A DNA stretch of 64,000 nucleotides from Achromobacter spanius (GCF_029637605.1 NZ_CP121261.1:4650001-4714000), one strand, 5' to 3'. Positions 27,531 to 38,085 are shown, counted from the first letter of the stretch. A program made the numbers and translations. The notes: generated by a model from the sequence alone, not told the origin.

Positions 27531-27547
27531 CCCCTGGAGGTTGTTTG

Positions 27548-28162
27548 ATGTCCATGTTTTCCGCCAGCCGCCGGCTGGGCCTGCGCCTTGCTGCCGCCGC
27601 CGCCGTCACTGTCCTTACCGCCACCCTTGCCGCCTGCGGCGACAGCGCGCCCACGTTCAAGGGCAGCGACATCAGCGGCACCCAGTTGGGGCGCGGCATG
27701 GAGCTGACCGACACCAACGGCAAGACCCGCCAGTTGTCCGACTTTGCCGGCAAGGTAGTCGTGGTGTTCTTTGGTTTCACGCAATGCCCGGACGTGTGCC
27801 CCACGTCCTTGGCCGAGCTGACCGAAGTCATGAAGAAGCTGGGCCCGGACGCCGACCGCGTGCAGGTGCTGCTGATCACGGTGGACCCCGAGCGCGACAC
27901 GCAGGAAGTGTTGAAGCAGTATGTGACGGCGTTCGATCCGCGCTTTCTGGGCCTGACCGGCACGCCGGACCAAGTCAAAAAGGCCGCCGCGTCGTTCAAG
28001 GCGTATTACGCCAAGGCGCCCACCAAGGACGGCAACTACACGATGGACCACACCGCCGCGTTCTACCTGCTGGATGGCAAGGGCGAATCGCGCGTGCTGG
28101 CCAACAACACGCTGGGCGTGGACGCGCTGACGCACGACATCAAGGCGCTGCTGAAAGACTAG
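27548..28162 (+). CDS. SCO family copper chaperone
   Basis: 204-residue lipoprotein (lipobox LAACGD) of the SCO1/SenC/PrrC family, which delivers copper to the CuA site of subunit II. Copper ligands are present: GFTQCPDVCPTSLAEL (CxxxC) and the distal His in YTMDHTAAFYLLD. GGAGG lies 7 bases before the ATG. Last gene of the cox run, 17 bp after ctaB; convergent with the DUF3717 gene. Confidence 0.95.
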   Translation: MSMFSASRRLGLRLAAAAAVTVLTATLAACGDSAPTFKGSDISGTQLGRGMELTDTNGKTRQLSDFAGKVVVVFFGFTQCPDVCPTSLAELTEVMKKLGPDADRVQVLLITVDPERDTQEVLKQYVTAFDPRFLGLTGTPDQVKKAAASFKAYYAKAPTKDGNYTMDHTAAFYLLDGKGESRVLANNTLGVDALTHDIKALLKD

Positions 28163-28183
28163 CAGGCTAGTGCGTAAGACGGA

Positions 28184-28411
28184 TCAGCGGGCCTGTGTGC
28201 CCGCCGCAGCCCAGCCGGCCAACGCCGCCTGGGCTTTTTCATTCAGCTCGGCCACGGCAATATCGTGCCGGTGCGTGATGATCATCAGGGCGTAGGGCGT
28301 TGCCAGCGCCGCGGCTTCAGGGCACAGGCGCGACTCGTCGCCGACCGACGGCGAGACATTGCGCCAGTAGTTGATTGCCTGTTCGAGCTGGGGCAGGGAA
28401 ATGGAATCCAT
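28184..28411 (-). CDS. DUF3717 domain-containing protein
   Basis: 75-residue soluble protein, MDSISLPQLEQAINYWRNVS followed by GDESRLCPEAAALATPYALMII, which fits DUF3717 (a small Betaproteobacteria family beginning with the ISLPELExAINYWR pattern). It shares no domain of known activity. Monocistronic, convergent with the SCO gene (21 bp between stops) and divergent from the next gene. Confidence 0.8.
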   Translation of the reverse strand: MDSISLPQLEQAINYWRNVSPSVGDESRLCPEAAALATPYALMIITHRHDIAVAELNEKAQAALAGWAAAGTQAR

Positions 28412-28554
28412 GCGCTATTGTCCACGAATGGGCATGGCTGTCCACCGACGCGGCCCGCGCCTGAAACCCCTGCAAAGAAGCGTCACCATCGCAACATGCC
28501 GAAACCGCGCGCGGGTGCTATACCGATGCCGGTTAGTTACGATGGAGCATCGTT

Positions 28555-29229
28555 ATGAATACATCCACCCGAATCCAGAACTCGCGCAGCGGCTTGCACC
28601 CCCTGGTTGCGGCCGCCGCTATTGCGGTCATCGTCATGTGCGCGGTGGGCGTGGCGGCGGTGATGGGCTGGCTGCCTACGCCGTCGGCCAATCCACACGC
28701 CGATACGCCCGTGGTTGAAGCGGGCCCTGAAGACGCCAACCTGGCGCCCGCTCCCGGGGCACAGCCCGGCCAGCAACAAGCGCAACAGGCCCAGCAGTCC
28801 GCGCCGCAGACCCAGCAGGCCCGGCCGGCGTCGGCCTCGGCGCCCCGCGCGGCGGCGCCCGCGCCGGCCAAGCAGGCATGCCAAAGCTGCGGGGTGGTGG
28901 AAACCATCCGCCAGGTGCAGGTTCCGGTGAAAGACAACAGCGACCATTTGGTCGGCACCATCGGCGGCGGTGTGGTCGGTGGCGTAGTGGGTAATCAATT
29001 TGGCGGAGGCAGCGGCAAGACGGCGCTGACCGTGCTGGGCGCGGTGGGCGGCGCTTTGGCAGGCCGTGAAGTTGAGCGTAATATCAGACAGCAACAAACG
29101 GTGACGCACTATGAGCTGACGGTCCGCATGAACGACGGCAGTGCGCGCCAGTTCCGCAGCGCGCAGCCGTTCGCCTTTGCCTCGGGCGATCACGTGCGCG
29201 TGGAAAACAACCAGCTGCTGCCGGGCTAA
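28555..29229 (+). CDS. Glycine-zipper 2TM domain (SlyB/17-kDa antigen-like) membrane protein
   Basis: 224 residues. An N-terminal helix (HPLVAAAAIAVIVMCAVGVA) anchors it. A Pro/Ala/Gln-rich stretch (about residues 60-105) forms a linker, and a CQSCGVVETIRQVQV segment precedes the glycine zipper GTIGGGVVGGVVGNQFGGGS and GAVGGALAGREVERN. The C-terminal part (YELTVRMNDGSARQFRSAQP) is the beta domain of this family. Function usually assigned to envelope integrity; unproven here. GGAG precedes the ATG. Confidence 0.85.
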   Translation: MNTSTRIQNSRSGLHPLVAAAAIAVIVMCAVGVAAVMGWLPTPSANPHADTPVVEAGPEDANLAPAPGAQPGQQQAQQAQQSAPQTQQARPASASAPRAAAPAPAKQACQSCGVVETIRQVQVPVKDNSDHLVGTIGGGVVGGVVGNQFGGGSGKTALTVLGAVGGALAGREVERNIRQQQTVTHYELTVRMNDGSARQFRSAQPFAFASGDHVRVENNQLLPG

Positions 29230-29268
29230 GCCGAGGCCGGTGGCGATCAGTCCATGGGGAGACCTGGC

Positions 29269-30078
29269 ATGAGCGACCAATTCACGAACCCGTTTGTCCT
29301 TCCTGGCATGGGACAGAATTCCGATCTGTCGGGCAACCCCTTGCTGGCCAGCATGGAAATGATGCGCCAGGCCTGGGCCGGCCTGACCGGCCCGGGTGGC
29401 CTGGCCAGCAGCCTGCCCATGGCGCCGCCCATGAATCTTGAAGACCTGGACCGCCGTATCGCCGAGCTGCGTTCGGTGGAAAACTGGCTGCGCATGAACC
29501 TGTCCATGCTGTCTTCCACCATCCAGGGCATGGAAGTGCAGCGTTCCACCATCAGCACCTTGCGTGCCTTTGTGGACAGCGCCGCCAGCATGGACATGAA
29601 CGCCGTGCGTGAAAGCGGCGCGGCCTCGCCGCTTGAAGTGGTGCTGGGCTTGAAGCCCGCGCCGAAGTCCGCCGCCAAACCGTCAGCATCGGACAGCGCC
29701 CGCGACGCCAAGCCGCAGGATTCTTCCTCCAACGCGTCGTCGGAATCCGACGCCGGCAACGCATCGGCCGCCGACTCGGCCGGGCCTGGCATGACCGAGC
29801 AAATGGGCGCCGCCGCGCAGTCCGCCTCCAAGGCCTGGTGGGACTTGCTGCAGCAGCAGTTCAACCAGATTGCGGCCGCCACCGCCGCGTCCATGCCGAC
29901 CAACCCCGCCGAGCCGGGCGAGTCCGCCACGCCCAAACCCAAGGATTCCAAACCGGCCGCCAAGACCGAAGCCAAGGCTTCCAAGCCCGCCACCCGCAAG
30001 CCCGCGGCGCGCAAGACGGCAGCCAAGTCCGCGCCTCGGGCGTCCAAGAATAATGGGCCTGCCGACGGCAAGCCCTGA
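29269..30078 (+). CDS. phaM: PhaM family polyhydroxyalkanoate granule regulatory protein
   Basis: 269-residue protein related to PhaM, which activates PHA synthase and links granules to the nucleoid. It opens with MSDQFTNPFVLPGMGQ and has the central block NLEDLDRRIAELRSVENWLR followed by MNLSMLSSTIQGMEVQRSTI. An acidic/Ala-rich linker follows and the tail is rich in Lys, Ala and Pro (KPAARKTAAKSAPRASK), the H1-like DNA-binding tail of PhaM. GGGGAG lies upstream of the ATG. No pha biosynthetic gene is nearby. Confidence 0.85.
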   Translation: MSDQFTNPFVLPGMGQNSDLSGNPLLASMEMMRQAWAGLTGPGGLASSLPMAPPMNLEDLDRRIAELRSVENWLRMNLSMLSSTIQGMEVQRSTISTLRAFVDSAASMDMNAVRESGAASPLEVVLGLKPAPKSAAKPSASDSARDAKPQDSSSNASSESDAGNASAADSAGPGMTEQMGAAAQSASKAWWDLLQQQFNQIAAATAASMPTNPAEPGESATPKPKDSKPAAKTEAKASKPATRKPAARKTAAKSAPRASKNNGPADGKP

Positions 30079-30144
30079 ACTCCTTTCAATCGACCCGCAT
30101 CGGCCGCAAGGCCGTTTGCGCCGTCTCTCAACCTATCAGAACTT

Positions 30145-31518
30145 ATGCTTAATGTAGTGATCCTCGCCGCCGGACTGGGCAAACGCATGCAGTCCAACCT
30201 TCCCAAGGTCTTGCACACGCTGGCCGGTAAACCTATGCTGGCCCATGTGCTGGACAGCGCGCGCCAGTTGAAGCCCGCGCGCATCATCGTGGTGGTGGGC
30301 CACGGCGCGGACCGCGTCAAAGAGGCGTTTGAAGGCCAGGCGGACCTGCACTTTGTATTGCAGCAGCCGCAACAAGGCACGGGCCACGCGGTGCAGCAGG
30401 CCGTGCCGCTGCTGCTGGAAGGCGATGGCAAGGACGACGTCACGCTGGTGCTGTACGGCGACGTGCCGCTGGTGCAGCCCGACACGCTGCAACGCCTGCT
30501 GGATGCGCGCGCCACGGGCGCCGCCGTGCTGACCGAAGTACTGGACGATTCCACCGGCTATGGCCGCATCGTGCGCGATGACAAAGGCAACGTGTGCCGC
30601 ATCGTCGAACACAAAGATGCGTCGGAAGCCGAACACGCCATCAAGGAAGTGAACACCGGCATCCTGACCGCCCCGACGGCCAAGCTGAAAGACTGGCTGA
30701 CCCGTATCGACAACAAGAACGCGCAAGGCGAGTACTACCTGACCGACGTAGTCGGCCTGGCCGTGGTCGACAGCGTGCCCGTGGGCGCGGCGCAACCGGG
30801 CGCGGGTTGGGAGACGCTGGGCGTGAACAGCCGCGTGCAGCAAGCCGAGCTGGAACGCCGCTGGCAGAGCGAGCAGGCCCGCCGCCAGTTGGAAGCCGGC
30901 GTCACGCTGGCCGACCCTGCCCGCTTTGATGTGCGCGGCACCCTTACTTGCGGGCGCGACGTGTTCATCGACGTGGGCTGCGTGTTTGAAGGCAAGGTCA
31001 CGCTGGCCGACGGCGTGCGCGTGGGCCCGCACTGCGTGTTGCGCGACGTGACCGTGGGCGCGGGCACGCAGATCGAGGCCTTCAGCCATTTGCAGCAGGC
31101 TGAAGTGGGCCAGGATGCGCGCGTGGGCCCGTATGCCCGCCTGCGCCCGGGCGCCGAATTGGGCGATCGCAGCCACGTCGGCAACTTTGTCGAAATCAAG
31201 AAGAGCGTGTTGGGCGCCGACAGCAAGGCCAATCACCTGGCCTACATTGGCGACGCCGACATCGGCCAGCGTGTGAACGTGGGCGCGGGCACCATCACCT
31301 GCAATTACGACGGCGTGAACAAGCACCGCACCGTCATCGAAGACGACGCCTTCATCGGGTCGGATACGCAATTGGTGGCGCCGGTGCGCGTGGGCCGGGG
31401 CGCAACCCTGGGCGCGGGCACCACCCTGACCCGCGACGCGCCGGCCGACAAGCTGACGGTGTCGCGCGCCAAGCAGATCACCGTTGAGGGTTGGCAGCGT
31501 CCCGCGAAGAAGTCGTGA
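30145..31518 (+). CDS. glmU: Bifunctional UDP-N-acetylglucosamine pyrophosphorylase / glucosamine-1-phosphate N-acetyltransferase
   Basis: 457-residue cytosolic enzyme that acetylates glucosamine-1-phosphate and then makes UDP-GlcNAc, precursor of peptidoglycan and LPS. The N-terminal nucleotidyltransferase domain begins [20 protein letters not shown], with [14 protein letters not shown] and LYGDVPLV. The C-terminal left-handed beta-helix carries hexapeptide repeats and the active-site region [20 protein letters not shown] and [17 protein letters not shown]. It shares a one-base overlap (TGATG) with the following MFS gene. glmS, which acts earlier in the same pathway, lies 4.6 kb downstream. 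Confidence 0.97.
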   Translation: MLNVVILAAGLGKRMQSNLPKVLHTLAGKPMLAHVLDSARQLKPARIIVVVGHGADRVKEAFEGQADLHFVLQQPQQGTGHAVQQAVPLLLEGDGKDDVTLVLYGDVPLVQPDTLQRLLDARATGAAVLTEVLDDSTGYGRIVRDDKGNVCRIVEHKDASEAEHAIKEVNTGILTAPTAKLKDWLTRIDNKNAQGEYYLTDVVGLAVVDSVPVGAAQPGAGWETLGVNSRVQQAELERRWQSEQARRQLEAGVTLADPARFDVRGTLTCGRDVFIDVGCVFEGKVTLADGVRVGPHCVLRDVTVGAGTQIEAFSHLQQAEVGQDARVGPYARLRPGAELGDRSHVGNFVEIKKSVLGADSKANHLAYIGDADIGQRVNVGAGTITCNYDGVNKHRTVIEDDAFIGSDTQLVAPVRVGRGATLGAGTTLTRDAPADKLTVSRAKQITVEGWQRPAKKS

Positions 31519-32888
31519 TGGCGGAGAACGACGCCGGCAAGGCCGCCCTGCCTGACGGCCTGCCCGCGCCGCGCCGTTACTGGGCGGCTGCCACGGTCAT
31601 GACAGGCATCAGCCTGTCGGTGCTGGACACCACGATCGCCAACGTGGCGCTGCCCACGATTTCCGTGGACCTCAACGCCTCGCCGGCGCAGGCGGTGTGG
31701 ATCGTCAACGCCTACAACCTGGCGGTGGTGATGACGCTGCTGCCCTTGTCGGCGCTGGCCGAGCGCATCGGCTTTCGCCGCATGTTCACCTTTGGCCTGA
31801 TCCTGTTCACGCTGGCGTCGCTGGGCTGTGCGCTGGCCGGCACCCTGTGGCAACTGACCGCCGCGCGCGTCTTCCAAGGTGTGGGCGCCGCCACGCTGAT
31901 GTGCATGTTCGGCGGCCTGGTGCGCAATATCTATCCCCTGCACATGTTGGGCCGGGGCATCAGCATCAACGCCACCACGGTGGCCGTGATGTCGGTGCTG
32001 GGGCCCACCATCGGGTCCGCCATCCTGTCGGTGGCGCCGTGGCCCTGGATCTTCGCCGTCAACCTGCCTATCTGCGTGCTGGCCATGTTCGGCCTGCGCC
32101 ATTTGCCCGAAGTGCCGCGCAACGATGTGAAGCTGGACTGGGTCAGCGTGCTGCTCTGCATGGCGACGCTGGGCGTGTTCATTTCCGGCGTCGACATGAT
32201 GGGCCAGGACCTGCTGCGCGGCATCGGCCTGGTGGCGATTGCGTCGGTGGCGGGCTGGGTGCTGGTGCGCCGCGCCAGCAAGCAGCCGGCCCCCTTGGTG
32301 CCGGTGGACCTGCTGCGCATCCGCCCGCTGGCATTCGCCGTGGGCGCGTCCGCCTGTACGTTCGCCGCGCAGATGGCGTCGTATGTGTCCCTGCCGTTCT
32401 ACTTCCAGCAGGTGCTGGGACGGCCGTACCTGGAAGTGGGCTTGCTGATGGGCGCCTGGCCCGTGGGCACGGCCCTGATCGCCCCGCTGGCAGGGCGCCT
32501 GTCCGACCGCTACTCGGCCGCCACCTTAAGCGGCGTGGGGGCGGCGACCATGGTGGCCGGCATGCTGTGGCTGACCCTGCTGCCGGCCTCGGTGTCGAAT
32601 TGGCCCATTGTGGCGGGCATGTTCATCGCGGGCGTGGGCTTCGGTTTCTTCCAGACGCCGAACAACCGCGCCATGCTGTCGGCCGCGCCCCGCTCGCGTA
32701 GCGGGGCGGCGGGCGGCTTGCAGGCCACCACCCGCGTGTTTGGCCAAAGCTTTGGCACCGCGCTGGTGGCCATCGCGTTCAGCATCAGCCTGGCGCACGG
32801 TCCGGGCCTGGCGCTGGTGCTGGGCACGATATGCGCCGCGTTGGCGGTGGTGGTGAATACGGTCAGGTTCAACAAACTACGCGCCTAG
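31518..32888 (+). CDS. MFS multidrug transporter, DHA2 (EmrB/QacA) family
   Basis: 456-residue drug:proton antiporter with about 14 helices. Diagnostic segments: SLSVLDTTIANVALPTISVD (motif D1-like, helix 1), VWIVNAYNLAVVMTLLPLSA, LAERIGFRRMFTFGLILF (motif A region), and LTAARVFQGVGAATLMCMFG. The start codon overlaps the glmU stop, so translation is likely coupled. No periplasmic adaptor gene (EmrA-like) lies nearby. Substrate unknown. Confidence 0.88.
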   Translation: MAENDAGKAALPDGLPAPRRYWAAATVMTGISLSVLDTTIANVALPTISVDLNASPAQAVWIVNAYNLAVVMTLLPLSALAERIGFRRMFTFGLILFTLASLGCALAGTLWQLTAARVFQGVGAATLMCMFGGLVRNIYPLHMLGRGISINATTVAVMSVLGPTIGSAILSVAPWPWIFAVNLPICVLAMFGLRHLPEVPRNDVKLDWVSVLLCMATLGVFISGVDMMGQDLLRGIGLVAIASVAGWVLVRRASKQPAPLVPVDLLRIRPLAFAVGASACTFAAQMASYVSLPFYFQQVLGRPYLEVGLLMGAWPVGTALIAPLAGRLSDRYSAATLSGVGAATMVAGMLWLTLLPASVSNWPIVAGMFIAGVGFGFFQTPNNRAMLSAAPRSRSGAAGGLQATTRVFGQSFGTALVAIAFSISLAHGPGLALVLGTICAALAVVVNTVRFNKLRA

Positions 32889-32920
32889 GGGCCGCCGCGC
32901 CCCTGGGTCCCGGCCGCTTC

Positions 32921-32926
32921 TATAAT
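32921..32926 (+). promoter_or_regulatory. Candidate minus-10 box (TATAAT) upstream of the UDP-glucose dehydrogenase gene
   Basis: A perfect TATAAT, 64 bp before the dehydrogenase ATG, in the 102-bp gap after the MFS gene. No good minus-35 stands 17 bases upstream, so this is weak evidence for a promoter. Confidence 0.35.
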
Positions 32927-32990
32927 GGCGGCCGGCGCCTGGTTCCTCTTGCCAGGCGCGCAAGATTCCCTATTTTGAAGGCGTGCAGGC

Positions 32991-34313
32991 ATGAAAATCA
33001 CGGTCGTGGGTACCGGTTACGTGGGGTTGGTGTCGGGAGCGTGTCTGGCCGACATGGGCAACGACGTCATGTGTCTGGACGTGGATGCCGCAAAAATCGC
33101 TCTGTTGCGCCAAGGCGGCATCCCTATCTACGAGCCCGGCCTGGAAGACCTGGTCCGCCGCAACGTGCAGGCGGGCCGCCTGCATTTCACGGACGACGTG
33201 GCGCAAAGCGTGGCTTTTGGCGACGTGCAGTTCATTGCCGTGGGCACGCCGCCCGGCGAAGACGGATCGGCCGACCTGAAGTACGTGTTGGCCGCCGCGC
33301 AGAACATCGCGCGCCACATGACGTCCCGCAAACTGATCGTGGACAAGTCCACCGTGCCGGTCGGCACCGCCGACAAGGTGCGCGCGGTGGTGCAGAAGGA
33401 ACTGGCCGCGCGTGGCGTCGACATCCCCTTCAGCGTGGCGTCCAACCCCGAATTCCTGAAGGAAGGCGCGGCCATCAATGACTTCATGAGTCCCGACCGT
33501 GTCGTCGTGGGCGCCGACGACGACTACACCGTCGGCGTGATGCGCCGTATCTACGAACCCTTCCAGCGCACGCACGACCGCCTGATGGTGATGGACGTGC
33601 GCTCGGCAGAGCTGACCAAGTACGCCGCCAACGCCATGCTGGCCACGCGCATCTCGTTCATGAACGAAATGGCGAACCTGGCTGAAGCGCTGGGCGCCGA
33701 TATCGAACAGGTGCGTCGCGGCATCGGCGCGGACCCACGCATCGGCTACCACTTCCTGTACCCCGGCGCGGGCTACGGCGGCTCGTGCTTTCCCAAGGAC
33801 GTGCAGGCGCTGGTGAACACCGCCGCCGAAAATTCGCTGCCCATGCGCGTCATCGAAGCGGCCGAAGCCGCCAACCATGCACAGAAATTCCGTCTGTCGG
33901 AAAAGCTGGTCGCCCGCTACGGCGATGACCTGCGCGGCCGCAAGATTGCGTTGTGGGGCCTGTCGTTCAAGCCGAACACCGACGACATGCGCGAAGCGCC
34001 CAGCCTGACGGTCATTGCCGAACTGACGCGCCGCGGCGCCGACGTGCGCGCCTACGACCCCGTGGCCATGCACGAGGCGGCGCGTGTGCTGGTCGGCCAG
34101 CCTGGCATCAGCTTCGCCATCGACATGTACGACGCGCTGGACGGCGCCGACGCGCTGCTGATCGCCACCGAATGGAAAGTCTTTCGCGCGCCCGACTTCG
34201 ACCGCGTGAAGGCTCTGCTGAAAACGCCCTTGATCATCGATGGCCGCAACCTGTACACGCCGGCCGACGTGCGCGCCCTGGGCTTCGAGTATTCCGGCAT
34301 CGGACGCGCATGA
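32991..34313 (+). CDS. ugd: UDP-glucose 6-dehydrogenase
   Basis: 440-residue NAD-dependent enzyme that oxidises UDP-glucose to UDP-glucuronate for surface polysaccharide or lipid A modification. The Rossmann motif is [20 protein letters not shown] and the catalytic cysteine sits in [26 protein letters not shown] and [20 protein letters not shown] are further conserved blocks. The end overlaps the glycosyltransferase start by four bases (ATGA), so the two form an operon supplying and using a sugar nucleotide. Confidence 0.96.
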   Translation: MKITVVGTGYVGLVSGACLADMGNDVMCLDVDAAKIALLRQGGIPIYEPGLEDLVRRNVQAGRLHFTDDVAQSVAFGDVQFIAVGTPPGEDGSADLKYVLAAAQNIARHMTSRKLIVDKSTVPVGTADKVRAVVQKELAARGVDIPFSVASNPEFLKEGAAINDFMSPDRVVVGADDDYTVGVMRRIYEPFQRTHDRLMVMDVRSAELTKYAANAMLATRISFMNEMANLAEALGADIEQVRRGIGADPRIGYHFLYPGAGYGGSCFPKDVQALVNTAAENSLPMRVIEAAEAANHAQKFRLSEKLVARYGDDLRGRKIALWGLSFKPNTDDMREAPSLTVIAELTRRGADVRAYDPVAMHEAARVLVGQPGISFAIDMYDALDGADALLIATEWKVFRAPDFDRVKALLKTPLIIDGRNLYTPADVRALGFEYSGIGRA

Positions 34314-35368
34314 AGATCCTGCAACTGAACTTCGAGAAGGGCTGGCGCGGTGGCGAACGGCAGACGCTGTATTGCATGCGCGCCTTTCGCAAGGCGGGCC
34401 ACGACGTCGAAGTGATGTGCCGGGAAGGCGCGCCGCTGGCCGAGCGCGCGCGCCAGGAAGGGTTTGTTGCCCACACCTGCCGCAACGTGCCGGGGCAATT
34501 GGCTTTTCTGGCGGGCGCGGGCCGCTATGACATCATCCACGCGCAAACCGCCAACACCATCACCTGGGCCGTGCTGACCAAATGGTTGCATCGCCGCCCG
34601 GTGGTGTTCTCGCGTCGCACCTCGTTCGTGGTGAAGCCGGGCGACGAATGGAAGACCGGTTTCAAATGGCGCCACGCCAATCTGTTCGTGGCCATCAGCG
34701 AGATGGCCGCGGGCGAACCGCGCCGCCTGGGCATTGAACCCGTCATCATCCGCAGTGCGGTTGAACCTCACACCATAGATGCCGACAACGTCGCCAAGCT
34801 GGTGCAGGAATTCGACCTCGCCGGCAAGAAGGTCATGGCCACGTCTGCCGCGTTGATTCGCGACAAAGACCCCGTGACCCTGGTGCGCGCCGTGGGCGAA
34901 CTGGCCAAGACACGGCGCGACTTCATCTTCCTGCACTTCGGCGCGGGCGGCGACCGCGAGCAGCAAGCCAAGGACGAAGCGCGCCGTCTGGGTATCGAAG
35001 ACGTCTACCGCTTCGCGGGCTTTCGTAAAGGCGTCGAAGATTTCTACAGCATCCTTGATGTGTTTGTGATGAGCTCAGAAGAAGAAGCGCTGGGCAGCAG
35101 CGTGCTGGACGCTTTCTTGCAGCATGTGCCGGTGGTCTCCACCGACGCGGGCGGCCTGAAGGAAAGCCTGGCCGATGGCCGCGGCGTGCTGGTGGCCGTG
35201 GGCGACCATCAAACCATGGCAGCCGGCATGGCCCGCTGCCTGGACGACGCGGCATTCCGTAAAGACGTCACCGAACGCGCGTACGAATACGTGAAGAACG
35301 AACACGACGTGCAGAAGATGGGGAACCGGTATCTGGCGCAGTTCGAGCGGTTGTTGGGGCGGGCTTAG
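34310..35368 (+). CDS. Glycosyltransferase, GT4 family
   Basis: 352-residue GT-B fold transferase. The N-terminal domain begins [20 protein letters not shown] (Gly-rich acceptor-side loop). The C-terminal domain has [20 protein letters not shown] and then [34 protein letters not shown] and the nucleotide-sugar E-x7-E motif in [16 protein letters not shown]. Substrate not determinable; the overlapping ugd gene suggests cell-surface glycan synthesis. Family members build LPS core or capsule. It is followed by a REP element. Confidence 0.9.
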   Translation: MKILQLNFEKGWRGGERQTLYCMRAFRKAGHDVEVMCREGAPLAERARQEGFVAHTCRNVPGQLAFLAGAGRYDIIHAQTANTITWAVLTKWLHRRPVVFSRRTSFVVKPGDEWKTGFKWRHANLFVAISEMAAGEPRRLGIEPVIIRSAVEPHTIDADNVAKLVQEFDLAGKKVMATSAALIRDKDPVTLVRAVGELAKTRRDFIFLHFGAGGDREQQAKDEARRLGIEDVYRFAGFRKGVEDFYSILDVFVMSSEEEALGSSVLDAFLQHVPVVSTDAGGLKESLADGRGVLVAVGDHQTMAAGMARCLDDAAFRKDVTERAYEYVKNEHDVQKMGNRYLAQFERLLGRA

Positions 35369-35403
35369 GTAGGGGGTGGGTAGCCACAGCAACACCGCTG
35401 CAT

Positions 35404-35469
35404 GATGGGTTCCGCGCGATGGGGCATTGGGGTTCTTGCCTGTGTCCGCGCGCGCTTCACCCATCCTAC
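35404..35469 (-). repeat. REP-like palindromic repeat, copy E
   Basis: 66 bp from GATGGGTTCCGCGCG to CGCGCTTCACCCATCCTAC, one base longer than the other copies, with GTAG on the minus strand at 35466-35469. Single copy in the gap between the convergent glycosyltransferase and Lrp-type genes. The flanking CCGCTGCAT matches the flank of copy B. Confidence 0.72.
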
Positions 35470-35486
35470 GGGTTTCGGTGCCTCTT

Positions 35487-35975
35487 TCACCTCCGCACAT
35501 CAATCCTGGTTTCGAACTTGGCGCGGTGCACTGAAAAGAATGTGCGCACGTTGCGCACGTTGGCTAGTGCGGTGAACGCGCGGTGAACCAGCGCGTGGTA
35601 GGCGGGCATGTCTTTTACCTGGGCGATCACCACGAAATCCGGTCCTGGCGACACGCGGTAGCACTGCAGCACTGCCGGTTCGGTCAGCATGCTTTGTTCG
35701 AACGCGTCCAGGCTTTCGGCCGCCTGCACGTCCAGCGTGATCTCGACGATTGCCGTCAATGTGCTGCCCAGTTTTTCAGCCGCCAGGATGGCGACCTGCC
35801 TTTCGATGACCCCTTCGTCCACCAGGCGCCGAACGCGGCGCAGGCAGGTGGGGGGCGACGCATGCACCCGCACCGCCAGATCCTGGTTGGTCAGCGAGTT
35901 GTCCGCTTGTAGCTGCTCTAGGATGCGCAGGTCCAGATCGTCCAGTTCGGGCGCGGAAATCGGCGTGTTGTGCAT
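35487..35975 (-). CDS. Lrp/AsnC family transcriptional regulator
   Basis: 162 residues. The N-terminal HTH (LDDLDLRILEQLQADNSLTN then CLRRVRRLVDEGVI) and the C-terminal RAM (ligand-sensing) domain with VLQCYRVSPGPDFVVIAQV and VHRAFTALANVRNVRTFFSV are standard. Such regulators usually respond to amino acids and bind AT-rich DNA. The 150-bp gap to the divergent glmS gene is unusually AT-rich (for example TTAATTCAAAAATTACTATT), a plausible autoregulatory site. Target unknown. Confidence 0.92.
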   Translation of the reverse strand: MHNTPISAPELDDLDLRILEQLQADNSLTNQDLAVRVHASPPTCLRRVRRLVDEGVIERQVAILAAEKLGSTLTAIVEITLDVQAAESLDAFEQSMLTEPAVLQCYRVSPGPDFVVIAQVKDMPAYHALVHRAFTALANVRNVRTFFSVHRAKFETRIDVRR

Positions 35976-36125
35976 GATTAATTCAAAAATTACTATTTAA
36001 CGAAAGATTATTTAATCACAAATCTGTAAGCGAATTAACTTTCAAATTAGTGAACATTAAGAAATCATATTTCTTTCCGCCTCGCGCACAATGCGTCGGT
36101 ACACGAACTTAAGCGGAGTCTTCCT

Positions 36126-37958
36126 ATGTGCGGCATTGTTGGCGCCGTCGCCCAGCGCGACATCACCCCTATCCTGGTTGAAGGTCTGAAGCGGCTGGAA
36201 TATCGCGGCTACGACTCTTGCGGCGTTGCCGTGTACGCCGACGGCAATCTGCGCCGCACGCGCAGCACGCAGCGCGTGGCCGAGTTGGCGGACCAGGTGG
36301 CACAGGACAAGGTCCAGGGTTTCACGGGCATCGCCCACACACGTTGGGCCACCCACGGCGTGCCCGCCACGCACAACGCCCACCCGCATTTTTCGCATCT
36401 GGGCAACGACGAGCCGCGCATCGCGCTGGTCCACAACGGCATCATCGAAAACCACGACGAACTGCGCGCCGAACTGCAGGCCGTGGGTTACGTCTTTGAA
36501 AGCCAGACCGACACCGAAGTCATCGCGCACCTGGTGAACCACCTGTACGCGGGCGACCTGTTCGAAGCGGTGCAGAACGCCGTGCGCCGCCTGCACGGCG
36601 CGTACGCCATTGCCGTGTTCTGCCGCGACGAGCCGCATCGCGTGGTGGGCGCTCGCCAAGGTTCGCCGCTGGTGGTGGGCGTGGGCCAGAACGAGAACTT
36701 CCTGGCGTCCGACGCGTTGGCGCTGGCCGGCACGACCGACCAGATCATCTACCTGGAAGACGGCGACGTCGTCGACCTGCAGCTCTCGCGCGTGTGGATC
36801 GTGGACGCCAACGGCAAGAACGTGGACCGCGAAGTGCACACCGTGCACGTGCACACCGGCGCCGCCGAACTTGGCCCGTATCGCCACTACATGCAAAAGG
36901 AAATCTTCGAACAGCCGCGCGCCGTGGGTGACACGCTGCAAGACATCGAATCGATTTCGCCCGAGCTGTTCGGCGACCAGGCCTACAAGATCTTCAAGGA
37001 CATCGATTCGCTGTTGATCCTGGCCTGCGGCACGAGCTACTACGCCGGCCTGACCGCCAAGTACTGGATTGAATCGGTTGCGAAGATTCCGGTGGCCGTT
37101 GAAATCGCCAGCGAATACCGCTACCGCGACAGCGTGCCCAACCCGCGTTCGCTGGTCGTCACGATCTCGCAGTCCGGTGAAACCGCCGACACGCTGGCGG
37201 CGTTGAAGCATGCGCGTTCGCTGGGCATGGACAAGACGCTGACCATCTGCAACGTGTCCACCAGCGCCATGGTGCGCGAGTGCAAACTGTCGTACATCAC
37301 GCGCGCCGGTGTTGAAATCGGCGTGGCGTCCACCAAGGCCTTCACCACGCAGCTGACCGCCTTGTTCCTGCTGACGCTGGCCCTGGCGCAAGTGCGCGGC
37401 CACCTTAGCGATGAGCAGGAAGCCGAGCACCTGAAGGCGCTGCGCCACCTGCCCGTGGCCATTGGTTCGGTGCTGGCGCTGGAGCCGCAGATCATGGCTT
37501 GGGCCGACCGCTTCGCGTCCAAGGAAAACGCCCTGTTCCTGGGCCGCGGCATGCACTACCCGATCGCGCTGGAAGGCGCGCTGAAGCTGAAGGAAATCAG
37601 CTACATCCACGCCGAAGCCTACCCGGCCGGCGAACTCAAGCACGGCCCGCTGGCGCTGGTGACCGAGCACATGCCCGTCGTGACCATCGCGCCCAAGGAC
37701 GAGCTGCTGGAAAAGCTGAAGTCCAACATGCAGGAAGTGCGCGCGCGCGGCGGCGAGCTTTATGTGTTCGCCGATGCCGACAGCAAGATCCAAAGCGCCG
37801 AAGGCATGCACGTGATCCGCATGCCGGAAAACTACGGCAAGCTGTCGCCGATCCTGCACACGATCCCGCTACAACTGCTGTCGTATCACACGGCTTGCGC
37901 CCGTGGTACGGATGTGGACAAGCCGCGGAATCTGGCGAAGAGCGTGACGGTGGAGTGA
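36126..37958 (+). CDS. glmS: Glutamine-fructose-6-phosphate aminotransferase
   Basis: 610-residue cytosolic enzyme making glucosamine-6-phosphate, the first step towards UDP-GlcNAc (completed by GlmM and GlmU). The N-terminal class II amidotransferase begins [13 protein letters not shown] with Cys2 as nucleophile. Two SIS domains follow ([40 protein letters not shown]). The terminal [13 protein letters not shown] block is the sequence read by TnsD of Tn7, so the gene end forms an attTn7 site. No glmS ribozyme is expected or seen in the short leader. The accessory island begins immediately after the stop. Confidence 0.97.
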   Translation: MCGIVGAVAQRDITPILVEGLKRLEYRGYDSCGVAVYADGNLRRTRSTQRVAELADQVAQDKVQGFTGIAHTRWATHGVPATHNAHPHFSHLGNDEPRIALVHNGIIENHDELRAELQAVGYVFESQTDTEVIAHLVNHLYAGDLFEAVQNAVRRLHGAYAIAVFCRDEPHRVVGARQGSPLVVGVGQNENFLASDALALAGTTDQIIYLEDGDVVDLQLSRVWIVDANGKNVDREVHTVHVHTGAAELGPYRHYMQKEIFEQPRAVGDTLQDIESISPELFGDQAYKIFKDIDSLLILACGTSYYAGLTAKYWIESVAKIPVAVEIASEYRYRDSVPNPRSLVVTISQSGETADTLAALKHARSLGMDKTLTICNVSTSAMVRECKLSYITRAGVEIGVASTKAFTTQLTALFLLTLALAQVRGHLSDEQEAEHLKALRHLPVAIGSVLALEPQIMAWADRFASKENALFLGRGMHYPIALEGALKLKEISYIHAEAYPAGELKHGPLALVTEHMPVVTIAPKDELLEKLKSNMQEVRARGGELYVFADADSKIQSAEGMHVIRMPENYGKLSPILHTIPLQLLSYHTACARGTDVDKPRNLAKSVTVE

Positions 37959-37982
37959 TGGGGCGATAAAAGTACGTTATTT

Positions 37983-38027
37983 TGAGAACTGGAAATAAAG
38001 TCGGTCGCGCGGAATAAAGTTGGTCGC
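37983..38027 (+). repeat. Transposon-end-like repeats, left side
   Basis: TGAGAACT is followed by GGAAATAAAGTCGGTCGC (37991-38008) and CGGAATAAAGTTGGTCGC (38010-38027), an imperfect direct repeat with 19-bp period. It begins 24 bases after the glmS stop, where Tn7-family elements insert. The AATAAAGTC core resembles TnsB-binding repeats in Tn7 ends. An inverted, 16-of-18 match to the first unit lies at 40407-40424. Confidence 0.5.
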
Positions 38028-38085
38028 AGCGCCGACGTCCTTCTACTCCTTCGATCTACCGCCATATCAGCTTTTACCCCATTGC

